From contig JARIDJ010000088.1 in the NCBI GenBank assembly GCA_029267175.1, forward strand, positions 1-48,284: a DNA stretch of 48,284 nt. Direction: 5' to 3'. Shown here piece after piece: positions 8,350-15,802 of the stretch. Within the stretch, counting starts at the first letter, position 1. The number at the start of each line of letters is the position of its first letter. Under the pieces are notes generated by a model that saw nothing but the letters and a program-made list of their open reading frames with translations, made no database searches and was not told the DNA's origin. A program made the translations under genes and the position numbers. Origin of the DNA: Psychrobacter sp. GTDB taxonomy: Bacteria > Pseudomonadota > Gammaproteobacteria > Pseudomonadales > Moraxellaceae.

Positions 8350-9339
8350 ATGTACCAAGACCATATCGTCATCGACGGCTTGCAATATAGTAACTGGGAT
8401 CGCGACTACTTCAAGATGCTACAAGCCAGCGGCATCAATGCGGTACACGCCACCTTGGTCTATCACGAAGACGCGCGTCAAACCATGACCCGCTTTAGCG
8501 AATGGAATCGCCATTTTGAACAAAACAGCGATCTGATCTTGCCCGTCTATGAGGTCAGCGATATCAAAACCGCAAAAGAGCAAGGCAAAGTCGGTATTTT
8601 CTTTGGCGCACAAAACTGCTCGCCTATCGATGACGAGATCGGTCTTATTAGCGTGATGCGCCGTTTAGGCTTGCTGATTATGCAGCTCACTTATAACAAT
8701 CAAAGCTTGCTAGCAACGGGCTGTTATGAGTCGACCGATAGCGGCGTGACCCGCTTTGGCCAGCAGGCGATAGCGGAGATGAACCGCGTCGGTATGATTA
8801 TCGATATGTCGCACAGCGCTGAGCAATCAACGCTTGAAGCGATAGAAATCTCCTCGCGGCCCATATGTATTAGCCATGCCAATCCTACTACTGCCCATGA
8901 TGCGCTACGCAATAAATCAGACACCGTTATTAGCGCTTTAACTCAAGCGGGCGGACTATTGGGGTTTAGTTTATACCCGTTTCATTTGCCCAATGGTAGC
9001 GACTGCACGCTAAACGACTTTTGCAGCATGATTGCTAATTGCGCGGATAAATACGGCGTCGAGCACTTAGCTATTGGTAGTGATTTATGCCTTAATCAGC
9101 CCAAATCCGTGCTGGAGTGGATGCGCAATGGTCGCTGGTCAAAGGCGATGGATTATGGCGAAGGTAGTGCTAATAATTCAGGCTGGCCGGATAACTTGCC
9201 TTGGTTCGCCGGCGAAAAAGGTATGGAAAATATCTATAACGGCCTGCTTAAGCACGGTTTTAATGGGACTGATGCGGGCAAAATAATTGGTCAGAACTGG
9301 TTTGACTTTTTAGAGCAAGGATTAAAGCCTTTATCCTAA
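8350..9339 (+). CDS. M19 (membrane dipeptidase) family protein with degenerate zinc site
   Basis: 329 residues with an amidohydrolase-fold M19 signature. Retained ligand-like residues are His155 (IDMSH), His176 (ISHANP) and Asp245 (IGSDL). The N-terminal His-x-Asp of renal dipeptidase is replaced: IDGLQYS has Leu11 and Tyr13 where GHND is expected. The bridging Glu appears as Gln88 (FGAQN). A similar lineage in Pseudomonas sits beside methylated-amine catabolism genes and also lacks HxD. It is cytoplasmic (no signal peptide). It is therefore probably not an ordinary dipeptidase; it may hydrolyse an amide or lactam intermediate with one metal, or do different chemistry. AAAAGGA precedes the ATG. 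Confidence 0.82.
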   Translation: MYQDHIVIDGLQYSNWDRDYFKMLQASGINAVHATLVYHEDARQTMTRFSEWNRHFEQNSDLILPVYEVSDIKTAKEQGKVGIFFGAQNCSPIDDEIGLISVMRRLGLLIMQLTYNNQSLLATGCYESTDSGVTRFGQQAIAEMNRVGMIIDMSHSAEQSTLEAIEISSRPICISHANPTTAHDALRNKSDTVISALTQAGGLLGFSLYPFHLPNGSDCTLNDFCSMIANCADKYGVEHLAIGSDLCLNQPKSVLEWMRNGRWSKAMDYGEGSANNSGWPDNLPWFAGEKGMENIYNGLLKHGFNGTDAGKIIGQNWFDFLEQGLKPLS

Positions 9340-9457
9340 ATTTTTGATCTTCAAATTTAGCAAAGTGACGATTTAGTGCGCTATTTTAATAAACCATTTC
9401 AATATGTTATTTCAGTACGCTACTTCATTACGCTATAAGGCATTAGATGTTTTGAGC

Positions 9458-9491
9458 GTTAAAGATTATTTAGAGTTAAAGACTATTTAGA
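9458..9491. repeat. 17-bp tandem direct repeat, two copies
   Basis: GTTAAAGAYTATTTAGA is repeated at 9458-9474 and 9475-9491 with one difference, in the 263-bp gap before the BCCT gene. It could be a regulator half-site pair or a slippage product. Confidence 0.6.
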
Positions 9492-9602
9492 TTGGCATCA
9501 TTAAATACAGAGTTTCATTAAAACTTGCGGTAAATTCGCTTGATGCCGCTCTGATTTAACTTAACGCATAACGATATCATGACAACTACAGGAAGCCAGA
9601 CT

Positions 9603-11261
9603 ATGGCCGTTATAAAGGGACTTAAACCAGACGAGCTAGGACGCTCAACCTCAACTCCGCCAGTAGTAGAGAATACCGATACTTTGGGACTAAAAAACCC
9701 TGCTTTTTGGTACAGCGGCGGTTTTATTACGGTATTTGTATTGATGGCAATTTTTGCTGAAGAGCAGCTAGCAGCAGTCGTCAATATCGCTTTTACTTGG
9801 TCAGCGGATATCTTTGGGCCTTTTTGGCAGATACTATTATTAGCTACTTTTGTGATTGCTCTAGCCGTCGGTGCGGGTCGTACGGGTCGGGTGATTTTGG
9901 GTAACTTGCCAAAGCCTGAAATGGATAACTTTAAGTGGATGGCGATCTTATTCTGTACGCTACTAGCAGGCGGCGGGGTATTTTGGGCCGCGGCTGAGCC
10001 TATCGCGCATTTTGTTTCAGCGCCGCCAGTTTATGGTGAGGCATCAGATCCGCAGCAGCGGGCTTTTAATGCTCTGTCACAATCTTTTATGCATTGGGGC
10101 TTTTTGGCGTGGTCGATTGTCGGTAGTTTGACCGCTATCGTGGTTATGCATTTGCATTATGATAAGGGTCTGCCGCTTAAGCCGCGTACGCTGTTGTATC
10201 CTATGTTTGGCGAGCGCGTACTTACGGGACAGATTGGCGCGATTATTGATGCTTGCTGTATCGTGGCGGTGGCTGCCGGCACTATTGGCCCTATTGGGTT
10301 CTTGGGTTTGCAGACCAGCTATGCTTTAAATGAGCTTTTTGGTATTCCTGACACCTTTGTCACGCAGCTGATTATTATTATTTTCGCGATTATTCTTTAT
10401 ACCATCTCCGCTATTAGTGGCCTTGCGCGTGGTATGCAGCTGCTTAGCCGCTTTAACGTTATATTAGCGGTCGCGCTGATGTTGTTTATTCTACTCCTTG
10501 GGCCGAGTAACTTTATCGTCAATGGTTACATCCAAGGTGTCGGCACCATGGTACAAAACTTTATCCCAATGGCGACATTCCGCGGCGATGAAGGCTGGCT
10601 TGGCGGCTGGACAGTGTTCTTTTGGGGCTGGTTTTTGGGCTATGGGCCAATGATGGCGATCTTTATCGCGCGTATCTCGCGTGGTCGTACCATTCGTGAG
10701 CTGATTACCACCGTTTGTATTATCGCGCCGCTCGTCACTTGCTTTTGGTTCACCGTAGTCGGAGGTTCAGGACTTGCTTTTGAGATTGCTAATCCTGGTA
10801 GCGTCAGTACCGCTTTTGAAGGCTTTAACTTACCCGGCGCGCTATTAGCGATTACCCAGCAGCTACCATTTCCTTTGATAATATCGATCTTGTTTTTGAT
10901 TTTGACCACGGTGTTTATTGTCACCACAGGCGACTCAATGACTTATACCATCAGTGTGGTTATCAGTGGTGAGCGCGAGCCGAATGCCATGATACGCAGC
11001 TTTTGGGGCGTGATGATGGGGGTTACCGCTATTGTGCTAATATCACTAGGATCTGGTGGCGTCAGTGCTTTGCAATCATTTATCGTGATTACCGCGGTGC
11101 CAGTGTCTTTTATCTTATTACCCTCATTATGGAATGGGCCGCAAATCGCTAAGCAAATGGCACGTGATCAAGATCTCTACCGTCCCAATCGCGTTGAGAC
11201 CGATCATCTGATAGCCGAACAAAAACTGCAACAACAAGCACTTATAAAAGAACCCGAGTAA
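9603..11261 (+). CDS. BCCT-family (betaine/carnitine/choline-type) transporter
   Basis: About 552 residues and twelve predicted membrane segments, Na+- or H+-coupled uptake of quaternary ammonium or similar solutes. Recognisable features are GGGVFWAAAEPIAHF in TM3 and the FIARISRGRTIREL loop after TM8. The canonical Trp-rich TM8 segment reads FFWGWFLGYGPMMAIF, so the usual WWxxWxPF aromatic box is altered. The start at 9603 is preferred because AGGAAG lies about 8 nt upstream; an in-frame ATG at 9579 adds 8 residues but lacks a ribosome site. Its place in the operon suggests it imports the substrate degraded by the neighbouring enzymes. Confidence 0.92.
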   Translation: MAVIKGLKPDELGRSTSTPPVVENTDTLGLKNPAFWYSGGFITVFVLMAIFAEEQLAAVVNIAFTWSADIFGPFWQILLLATFVIALAVGAGRTGRVILGNLPKPEMDNFKWMAILFCTLLAGGGVFWAAAEPIAHFVSAPPVYGEASDPQQRAFNALSQSFMHWGFLAWSIVGSLTAIVVMHLHYDKGLPLKPRTLLYPMFGERVLTGQIGAIIDACCIVAVAAGTIGPIGFLGLQTSYALNELFGIPDTFVTQLIIIIFAIILYTISAISGLARGMQLLSRFNVILAVALMLFILLLGPSNFIVNGYIQGVGTMVQNFIPMATFRGDEGWLGGWTVFFWGWFLGYGPMMAIFIARISRGRTIRELITTVCIIAPLVTCFWFTVVGGSGLAFEIANPGSVSTAFEGFNLPGALLAITQQLPFPLIISILFLILTTVFIVTTGDSMTYTISVVISGEREPNAMIRSFWGVMMGVTAIVLISLGSGGVSALQSFIVITAVPVSFILLPSLWNGPQIAKQMARDQDLYRPNRVETDHLIAEQKLQQQALIKEPE

Positions 11262-11363
11262 CTCTAAAGCGTTTAGCCAATAATCACTATTTCAGCCGAT
11301 ACTCTAGTGATGCAATTTGCTACTACAGTATCGGTTTAATACACCACTTAGTATGGGGGCATT

Positions 11364-13160
11364 ATGAATTTATATCCTAGCGATGATTATAGTATTGATC
11401 ATAGTATTAGTAGCATTGAGCTGGCAAAACGTTGTTTACGTGCTCCTAGCGTAGTGATGAACGCTGAGAGACTAGGCGCTATGCATCAGACGCGTATTAG
11501 CTTTGTGCGTACGCTGCTGCGTAAAATAGATAAAGAAAAATGGACACTCAAGACCTATTTATGGGACTTAGATGATAATGGTTATGGCCAAGTCATCTAC
11601 CGCTTGCAGACTGATGAGCACGTTTATCATTTAGTAGTGTTCTGTAATGAGCTGGCAGATGATGAGCGTAATGATCGAGTGATTGCGCAAAAATGGGACG
11701 TCACCTTTGGGCTAGTTTATGGCGAGATTGGCCAAGAGCTACTCGATAAGCTCAAAGCTAATGTGCCTTTGCAAGAAGCCGGACGCAACTCCAATATGGT
11801 GATGGTGCTAGCGCGCGCTAATAAGAGTATGCGCGTCTTTGAGCATATTGTCTCCTCCTTAGCGACAGGTCAGCAGCCTGATTTGGAGGTGTTGGCACAA
11901 GTGGGTTATATCCTGCGTACCACCGCTGTTTATGGCAATGGTAAGTTTGGTATTTATGATTTTGAGCCGCTTAATCATAGCGAAGATTTTAATCAATCCT
12001 TTCGCGCGCAGATGTGCGCCGTCTACCTATTACGTGAATTTAGTCTCGATTGGGTCGATTATCTGGCGCATAAACGCGGCGGTGATAAAGCAGTGACGCT
12101 GCACCCTGACATCAAGCGTTACTTAGGTATTGGCAATGCCACCGGTTTAGGTATGGCACCTTATTTGATTAATCATCCCTGCATTGTTGATCAGTGGCTG
12201 ACCACTCGCGAACAGGCACTGCAAGCTACGCTAGTCAATGAGATTAATTCCAAAAAGCTCGCTTATTTTTCTAGTTTACTAAGCCGCGCCATTGAGCATT
12301 TTAGTCAAATCGTGACTATTAATGAGCCACAAGTACTACGCAATGAGACAGTGGTTAAAGAGCTGACGCTACTACAAAATAATTTATTGACGATGATAAA
12401 AGACCATCAGACTTGGGCAGACTTTTTGCAAGCTCATAAGGACTTAAGTTATGAGAGTCAGGAGGTCATTATCTCTTGCTTGATGGAGCTGTATCCTGAA
12501 GAGGTGGATGCTTTTGAAGAAGATATCAATGCTGACGAGAGCCTATCACTGCCCAAAGCCAAAACCATTAACGACTTATTAGCGCTATTAGAGAGCCGCT
12601 ATCAGTGGGCAATCAATATTGACTTTGATGAGCCGGATAATAGCTATTGGTTTTGGTATCGCTCGATTGATAAAGAAGAGCCGCGCATGGGCGTACGTGG
12701 ACAAGAGCCGGGCGCGGATCGTGAGCTCTCTTTGGACATTGCCCGTCAAGTTAACCGCTTATATCAGGCGGTAAAACAAGCCCCCGCTGAGCAGCTTATT
12801 ACTGAATTTGTACTAAAACAGCCCAAGTACCGCGCTATCACTAGACGCGTTTGGACCATGGGTAATAAGGCTATGGGTGATATTCAGATGAATGTGCTGC
12901 AAAAAGATACCTTGCCTATTCACCTACTGCGCTGCAAGCTATCGATGTTTGGCGCGACCAAGTTTGATCCGCGCTCTGATCGCTGGGTGCGCGTTACCTT
13001 ATTTCAGGGCGCGCCACTATTTGATGAGGTGCATAGCGATGAATGGCTGTTTCCGCTATTGCCTACTTTGCCTCTAACGCCAGTACCTACGCCTACCCTA
13101 ACCCCTGCTTTGGCCGCTGCCGAGGCCAATGGATCGCTACCAACCACGGAGGAGCTATGA
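11364..13160 (+). CDS. Conserved protein of unknown function, 598 residues
   Basis: I do not recognise this protein. It starts at an ATG preceded by a G-rich ribosome site (GGGGG). No signal peptide or membrane segment; it looks cytoplasmic, mixed alpha/beta and acidic. An Arg-rich stretch occurs in the last third (RAITRRVWTMGNKAMGD). The end is a Pro/Thr-rich tail (residues about 565-590). Its stop overlaps the start of the next gene (ATGA), implying translational coupling and a shared function. It lies 102 bp after the BCCT gene in the same operon. An enzyme or enzyme subunit of the pathway is the natural guess, but no catalytic motif is evident. Confidence 0.85.
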   Translation: MNLYPSDDYSIDHSISSIELAKRCLRAPSVVMNAERLGAMHQTRISFVRTLLRKIDKEKWTLKTYLWDLDDNGYGQVIYRLQTDEHVYHLVVFCNELADDERNDRVIAQKWDVTFGLVYGEIGQELLDKLKANVPLQEAGRNSNMVMVLARANKSMRVFEHIVSSLATGQQPDLEVLAQVGYILRTTAVYGNGKFGIYDFEPLNHSEDFNQSFRAQMCAVYLLREFSLDWVDYLAHKRGGDKAVTLHPDIKRYLGIGNATGLGMAPYLINHPCIVDQWLTTREQALQATLVNEINSKKLAYFSSLLSRAIEHFSQIVTINEPQVLRNETVVKELTLLQNNLLTMIKDHQTWADFLQAHKDLSYESQEVIISCLMELYPEEVDAFEEDINADESLSLPKAKTINDLLALLESRYQWAINIDFDEPDNSYWFWYRSIDKEEPRMGVRGQEPGADRELSLDIARQVNRLYQAVKQAPAEQLITEFVLKQPKYRAITRRVWTMGNKAMGDIQMNVLQKDTLPIHLLRCKLSMFGATKFDPRSDRWVRVTLFQGAPLFDEVHSDEWLFPLLPTLPLTPVPTPTLTPALAAAEANGSLPTTEEL

Positions 13161-13882
13161 TCGTCTCACGCAATGAAATCGTCAGCACTGTTTATAAAGC
13201 CTTTAGCGGTATGCATCGCGAAGTGGGCGAAGCTGATTTAATCGCCACTATGGTCGCTGAATTGCAAATGGCGGGGCTTAATGGCGTTGAGCAGTTTAAT
13301 AATGCCACGCCGTTTATATTAACAGAACAAGATACTCCTATTGATATCGTATCTGAGAGAGCAGGCGAGATTCGCTTTAATTTGCATAGCAGTAGCTTAG
13401 CTTGTCACTTGCCGACCATTATGGACTACGCTTTAGAAAAGATGGGTGATTTGGCTCATTATAAGATTTATATCGAGAACTGTCATAATCGCTGGCTAGC
13501 CTATAGCGAGCTGGTCAATTTATCGACAAAAGGCATGGCTTGCCTTGCCAAATGGGACAATGGTAGCGCGCCCAAACATACTTTATTTACTTTAAATAAA
13601 GGATTTACTTATCCAGATATTTATTTTTTTAATGCCGTGCAGGCCAATTACAATACCAATGATATGGTGATTGAATTAGCAACCTCTAATTTTGATATCG
13701 AAAACGAAAGCCGAGATTTTGATCATAAAATCTCAACCGATGAGCTGTTTGCCAAGCATCAGCGCGCTTGGAAAGAGGGTATCTACGTTGATGATAAGCA
13801 GTGGGCTATTCTCAAACAAACCGCTACGGCGATCTTAGTAGAAAATAGTGAAGCCTCACATAAAGGCGCAGGCGGGGTGTGA
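13157..13882 (+). CDS. DUF3726-like protein of unknown function
   Basis: 241 residues. The ATG at 13157 overlaps the upstream stop by 4 bp and has GGAGGAG just before it; a longer in-frame reading from 13043 overlaps the previous gene and is not credible. The N-terminus (MIVSRNEIVSTVYKAFSGMH, then GEAD and a GLNG segment) matches my memory of the start of DUF3726 proteins, which are small, soluble and uncharacterised. That assignment is from pattern memory and is moderate at best. No signal peptide or membrane span. Last gene of the operon, followed by a strong terminator. Confidence 0.8.
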   Translation: MIVSRNEIVSTVYKAFSGMHREVGEADLIATMVAELQMAGLNGVEQFNNATPFILTEQDTPIDIVSERAGEIRFNLHSSSLACHLPTIMDYALEKMGDLAHYKIYIENCHNRWLAYSELVNLSTKGMACLAKWDNGSAPKHTLFTLNKGFTYPDIYFFNAVQANYNTNDMVIELATSNFDIENESRDFDHKISTDELFAKHQRAWKEGIYVDDKQWAILKQTATAILVENSEASHKGAGGV

Positions 13883-13930
13883 TATAGCATAACCCTAAAG
13901 CTCTATTCATTGGTTAAAATTGTCAATATG

Positions 13931-13967
13931 ACCCTTACTAAGCTTAGCGTTTAGTAAGGGTTTTTTT
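13931..13967 (+). terminator. Rho-independent terminator closing the 6207-13882 operon
   Basis: Perfect 10-bp stem CCCTTACTAA (13932-13941) / TTAGTAAGGG (13951-13960), 9-nt loop, then seven T. It separates this operon from the molybdoenzyme operon. Confidence 0.92.
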
Positions 13968-14118
13968 GAGCCCAAACCAGCGCTCTGAGATAAATTAATA
14001 ACTAAGGTTCTGTGATTATAGTTTTGTAAATATCAATATATTAATTAACACTTAATCTACAGACTGCCTGCGATGCGCCCTCTATTCTTTTATTATCATC
14101 CGCCAGCGAGAAGCCAGC

Positions 14119-14793
14119 ATGTCTACTTTAACTTTAACCATCAACAACCAAGACTACTCCTTTGATGATCTTGATCCACGCACTACCTTACTTGACCTGT
14201 GCCATCAGCATCTACAGATAACCGGTCCAAAAAAAGGCTGCGACCACGGTCAGTGCGGCGCTTGTACCATGCTCATCAACGGCGCGCGTATTAATTCTTG
14301 TCTAACCTTAGCGGTGATGCATGATGGTGATGAGATTACCACTATCGAGGGCATCGGTATGCCAGCATCGTTATCAGATTTGCAACAAGCCTTTGTCGAT
14401 CACGATGCTTTTCAGTGCGGCTACTGTACACCGGGGCAGATTTGTTCGGCGACAGCGCTGATTGAGGAGGTCAAACAAAACTGGCCAAGCTATGTGACTA
14501 GCGATTTGCAAAACCCCAACGGCTTATTAGTACAAGAGATTGCCGAGCGTATGAGTGGCAATATTTGCCGCTGCTCGGCCTACCCCAATATTATCAAGGC
14601 TATCTCACAAGTTCTAGAAAACGAGGTGAGTAAACAGACGGATAATAGCTCTACTCCTCAGACAGACGCCAAAACAAGCTCTCAAGTCACCGGAATTTGG
14701 TCACCGCCGCCAAGCGAGACCCAGCTGAGCAATCAATCGACGGCTAATAAAAATAATATCAATAGCGCTAATGCTTTGGGAGGCCGTTTATGA
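14119..14793 (+). CDS. paoA: Aldehyde oxidoreductase 2Fe-2S subunit (PaoA/YagT-like)
   Basis: 224 residues, small subunit of a xanthine-oxidase-family molybdoenzyme that passes electrons from molybdenum to FAD. The ferredoxin-type [2Fe-2S] cluster uses Cys41, Cys46, Cys49 and Cys61 (GCDHGQCGACT). The second cluster uses Cys100, Cys103, Cys150 and Cys152 (QCGYCTPGQIC, GNICRCSAYPN). The sequence is close to E. coli PaoA but lacks its Tat signal, so the enzyme should be cytoplasmic. Residues about 172-224 are a Ser/Thr/Asn-rich tail not seen in PaoA. The stop overlaps the next start (ATGA). First gene of a five-gene operon. Confidence 0.9.
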   Translation: MSTLTLTINNQDYSFDDLDPRTTLLDLCHQHLQITGPKKGCDHGQCGACTMLINGARINSCLTLAVMHDGDEITTIEGIGMPASLSDLQQAFVDHDAFQCGYCTPGQICSATALIEEVKQNWPSYVTSDLQNPNGLLVQEIAERMSGNICRCSAYPNIIKAISQVLENEVSKQTDNSSTPQTDAKTSSQVTGIWSPPPSETQLSNQSTANKNNINSANALGGRL

Positions 14794-15800
14794 AACGCTT
14801 TGACTATGTCCGTGCCAGCGCTCCTAATGAAGCGGCCAGTGCCATAAACAGTAAAAATGAGAGCTTTATCGCTGGGGGTACTAACCTGCTTGATTTGATG
14901 AAGTTTGAGATTGAGACGCCCATCAAGCTTGTCGATATCACCCGCCTAGAGCTTGAGCAAATTGAGCGCACGGAAGACGGCGGCTTGCGTATCGGCACTT
15001 TAGTCACCAATAGCGATTTGGCCGCGCACCCTGAGGTGATTGCTCATTATCCAGTATTATCGCGCGCTATTTTGGCTGGCGCGACAGGCCAGCTGCGTAA
15101 TAAAGCCACCACTGGTGGTAATTTTTTACAGCGGACTCGTTGCTACTATTTTTATCAGCCTGATAGTCCCTGCAATAAACGCGAGCCTGGCTCAGGTTGC
15201 CCGGCTATCAATGGCGAAAACCGCTCTTTGGCTATCTTAGGCACCAGCGATTCTTGCATTGCTCAGCATCCCTCCGATATGGCGGTGGCTATGCGTCTAT
15301 TGGATGCCACTATCGAGACCGTCAAAGCTGATGGCTCGACTCGGCAAATTCCTGTAGCAGATTTTTATGTGCTGCCAAAAGATACCCCGCATATCGAGAC
15401 GGTATTAGAGGTGGGCGAATTGATTACTCATGTCGTGTTGCCTGCGCCGATCAAAGGCATACATACTTATGACAAAGTGCGCGACCGTGCTTCTTACGCT
15501 TTTGCCTTGGTGTCTTGCGCGGCAGTGATAAATAGCGATGACAATGGTCAATTAACCATGGTACGTCTAGCATTTGGTGGTATCGGCACCCAGCCTTGGC
15601 GCAACGAAGCGGTAGAGGCTTTATTGACCGGTACGGATGGCAATGCAGACGTTATCGCGCAAGCCGCTGATTTATTATTAGGCGAAGCCAAAGGTAGCGG
15701 TCAAAATAACTTTAAGATTGCGCTCACTCGCCGTCTTCTTAAGCAAGTTATTAATCGCGCGCAGGCCAGCAGCCGTTTATCATCGAATAAGGGAGCATAA
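14790..15800 (+). CDS. paoB: Aldehyde oxidoreductase FAD-binding subunit (PaoB/YagS-like), with 4Fe-4S motif
   Basis: 336 residues, CO-dehydrogenase flavoprotein family. FAD-binding motif FIAGGTNLLDL (residues about 26-36) and TTGGNFLQRTRCYYF. Four cysteines (Cys118, Cys128, Cys137, Cys156) occupy the loop that binds an extra [4Fe-4S] cluster in E. coli PaoB, and HPSDMAVA follows. This makes the PaoABC subtype more likely than xanthine dehydrogenase. GGGAGG precedes the ATG, which overlaps the paoA stop. It accepts electrons from the 2Fe-2S subunit and passes them to an external acceptor. Confidence 0.9.
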   Translation: MKRFDYVRASAPNEAASAINSKNESFIAGGTNLLDLMKFEIETPIKLVDITRLELEQIERTEDGGLRIGTLVTNSDLAAHPEVIAHYPVLSRAILAGATGQLRNKATTGGNFLQRTRCYYFYQPDSPCNKREPGSGCPAINGENRSLAILGTSDSCIAQHPSDMAVAMRLLDATIETVKADGSTRQIPVADFYVLPKDTPHIETVLEVGELITHVVLPAPIKGIHTYDKVRDRASYAFALVSCAAVINSDDNGQLTMVRLAFGGIGTQPWRNEAVEALLTGTDGNADVIAQAADLLLGEAKGSGQNNFKIALTRRLLKQVINRAQASSRLSSNKGA

Positions 15801-15802
15801 TC

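Noticed and set aside
13043..13156. Longer N-terminus for the DUF3726-like protein
   Set aside because: It lies inside the 598-residue gene and lacks a ribosome site, whereas 13157 has GGAGGAG and a coupled ATGA overlap.
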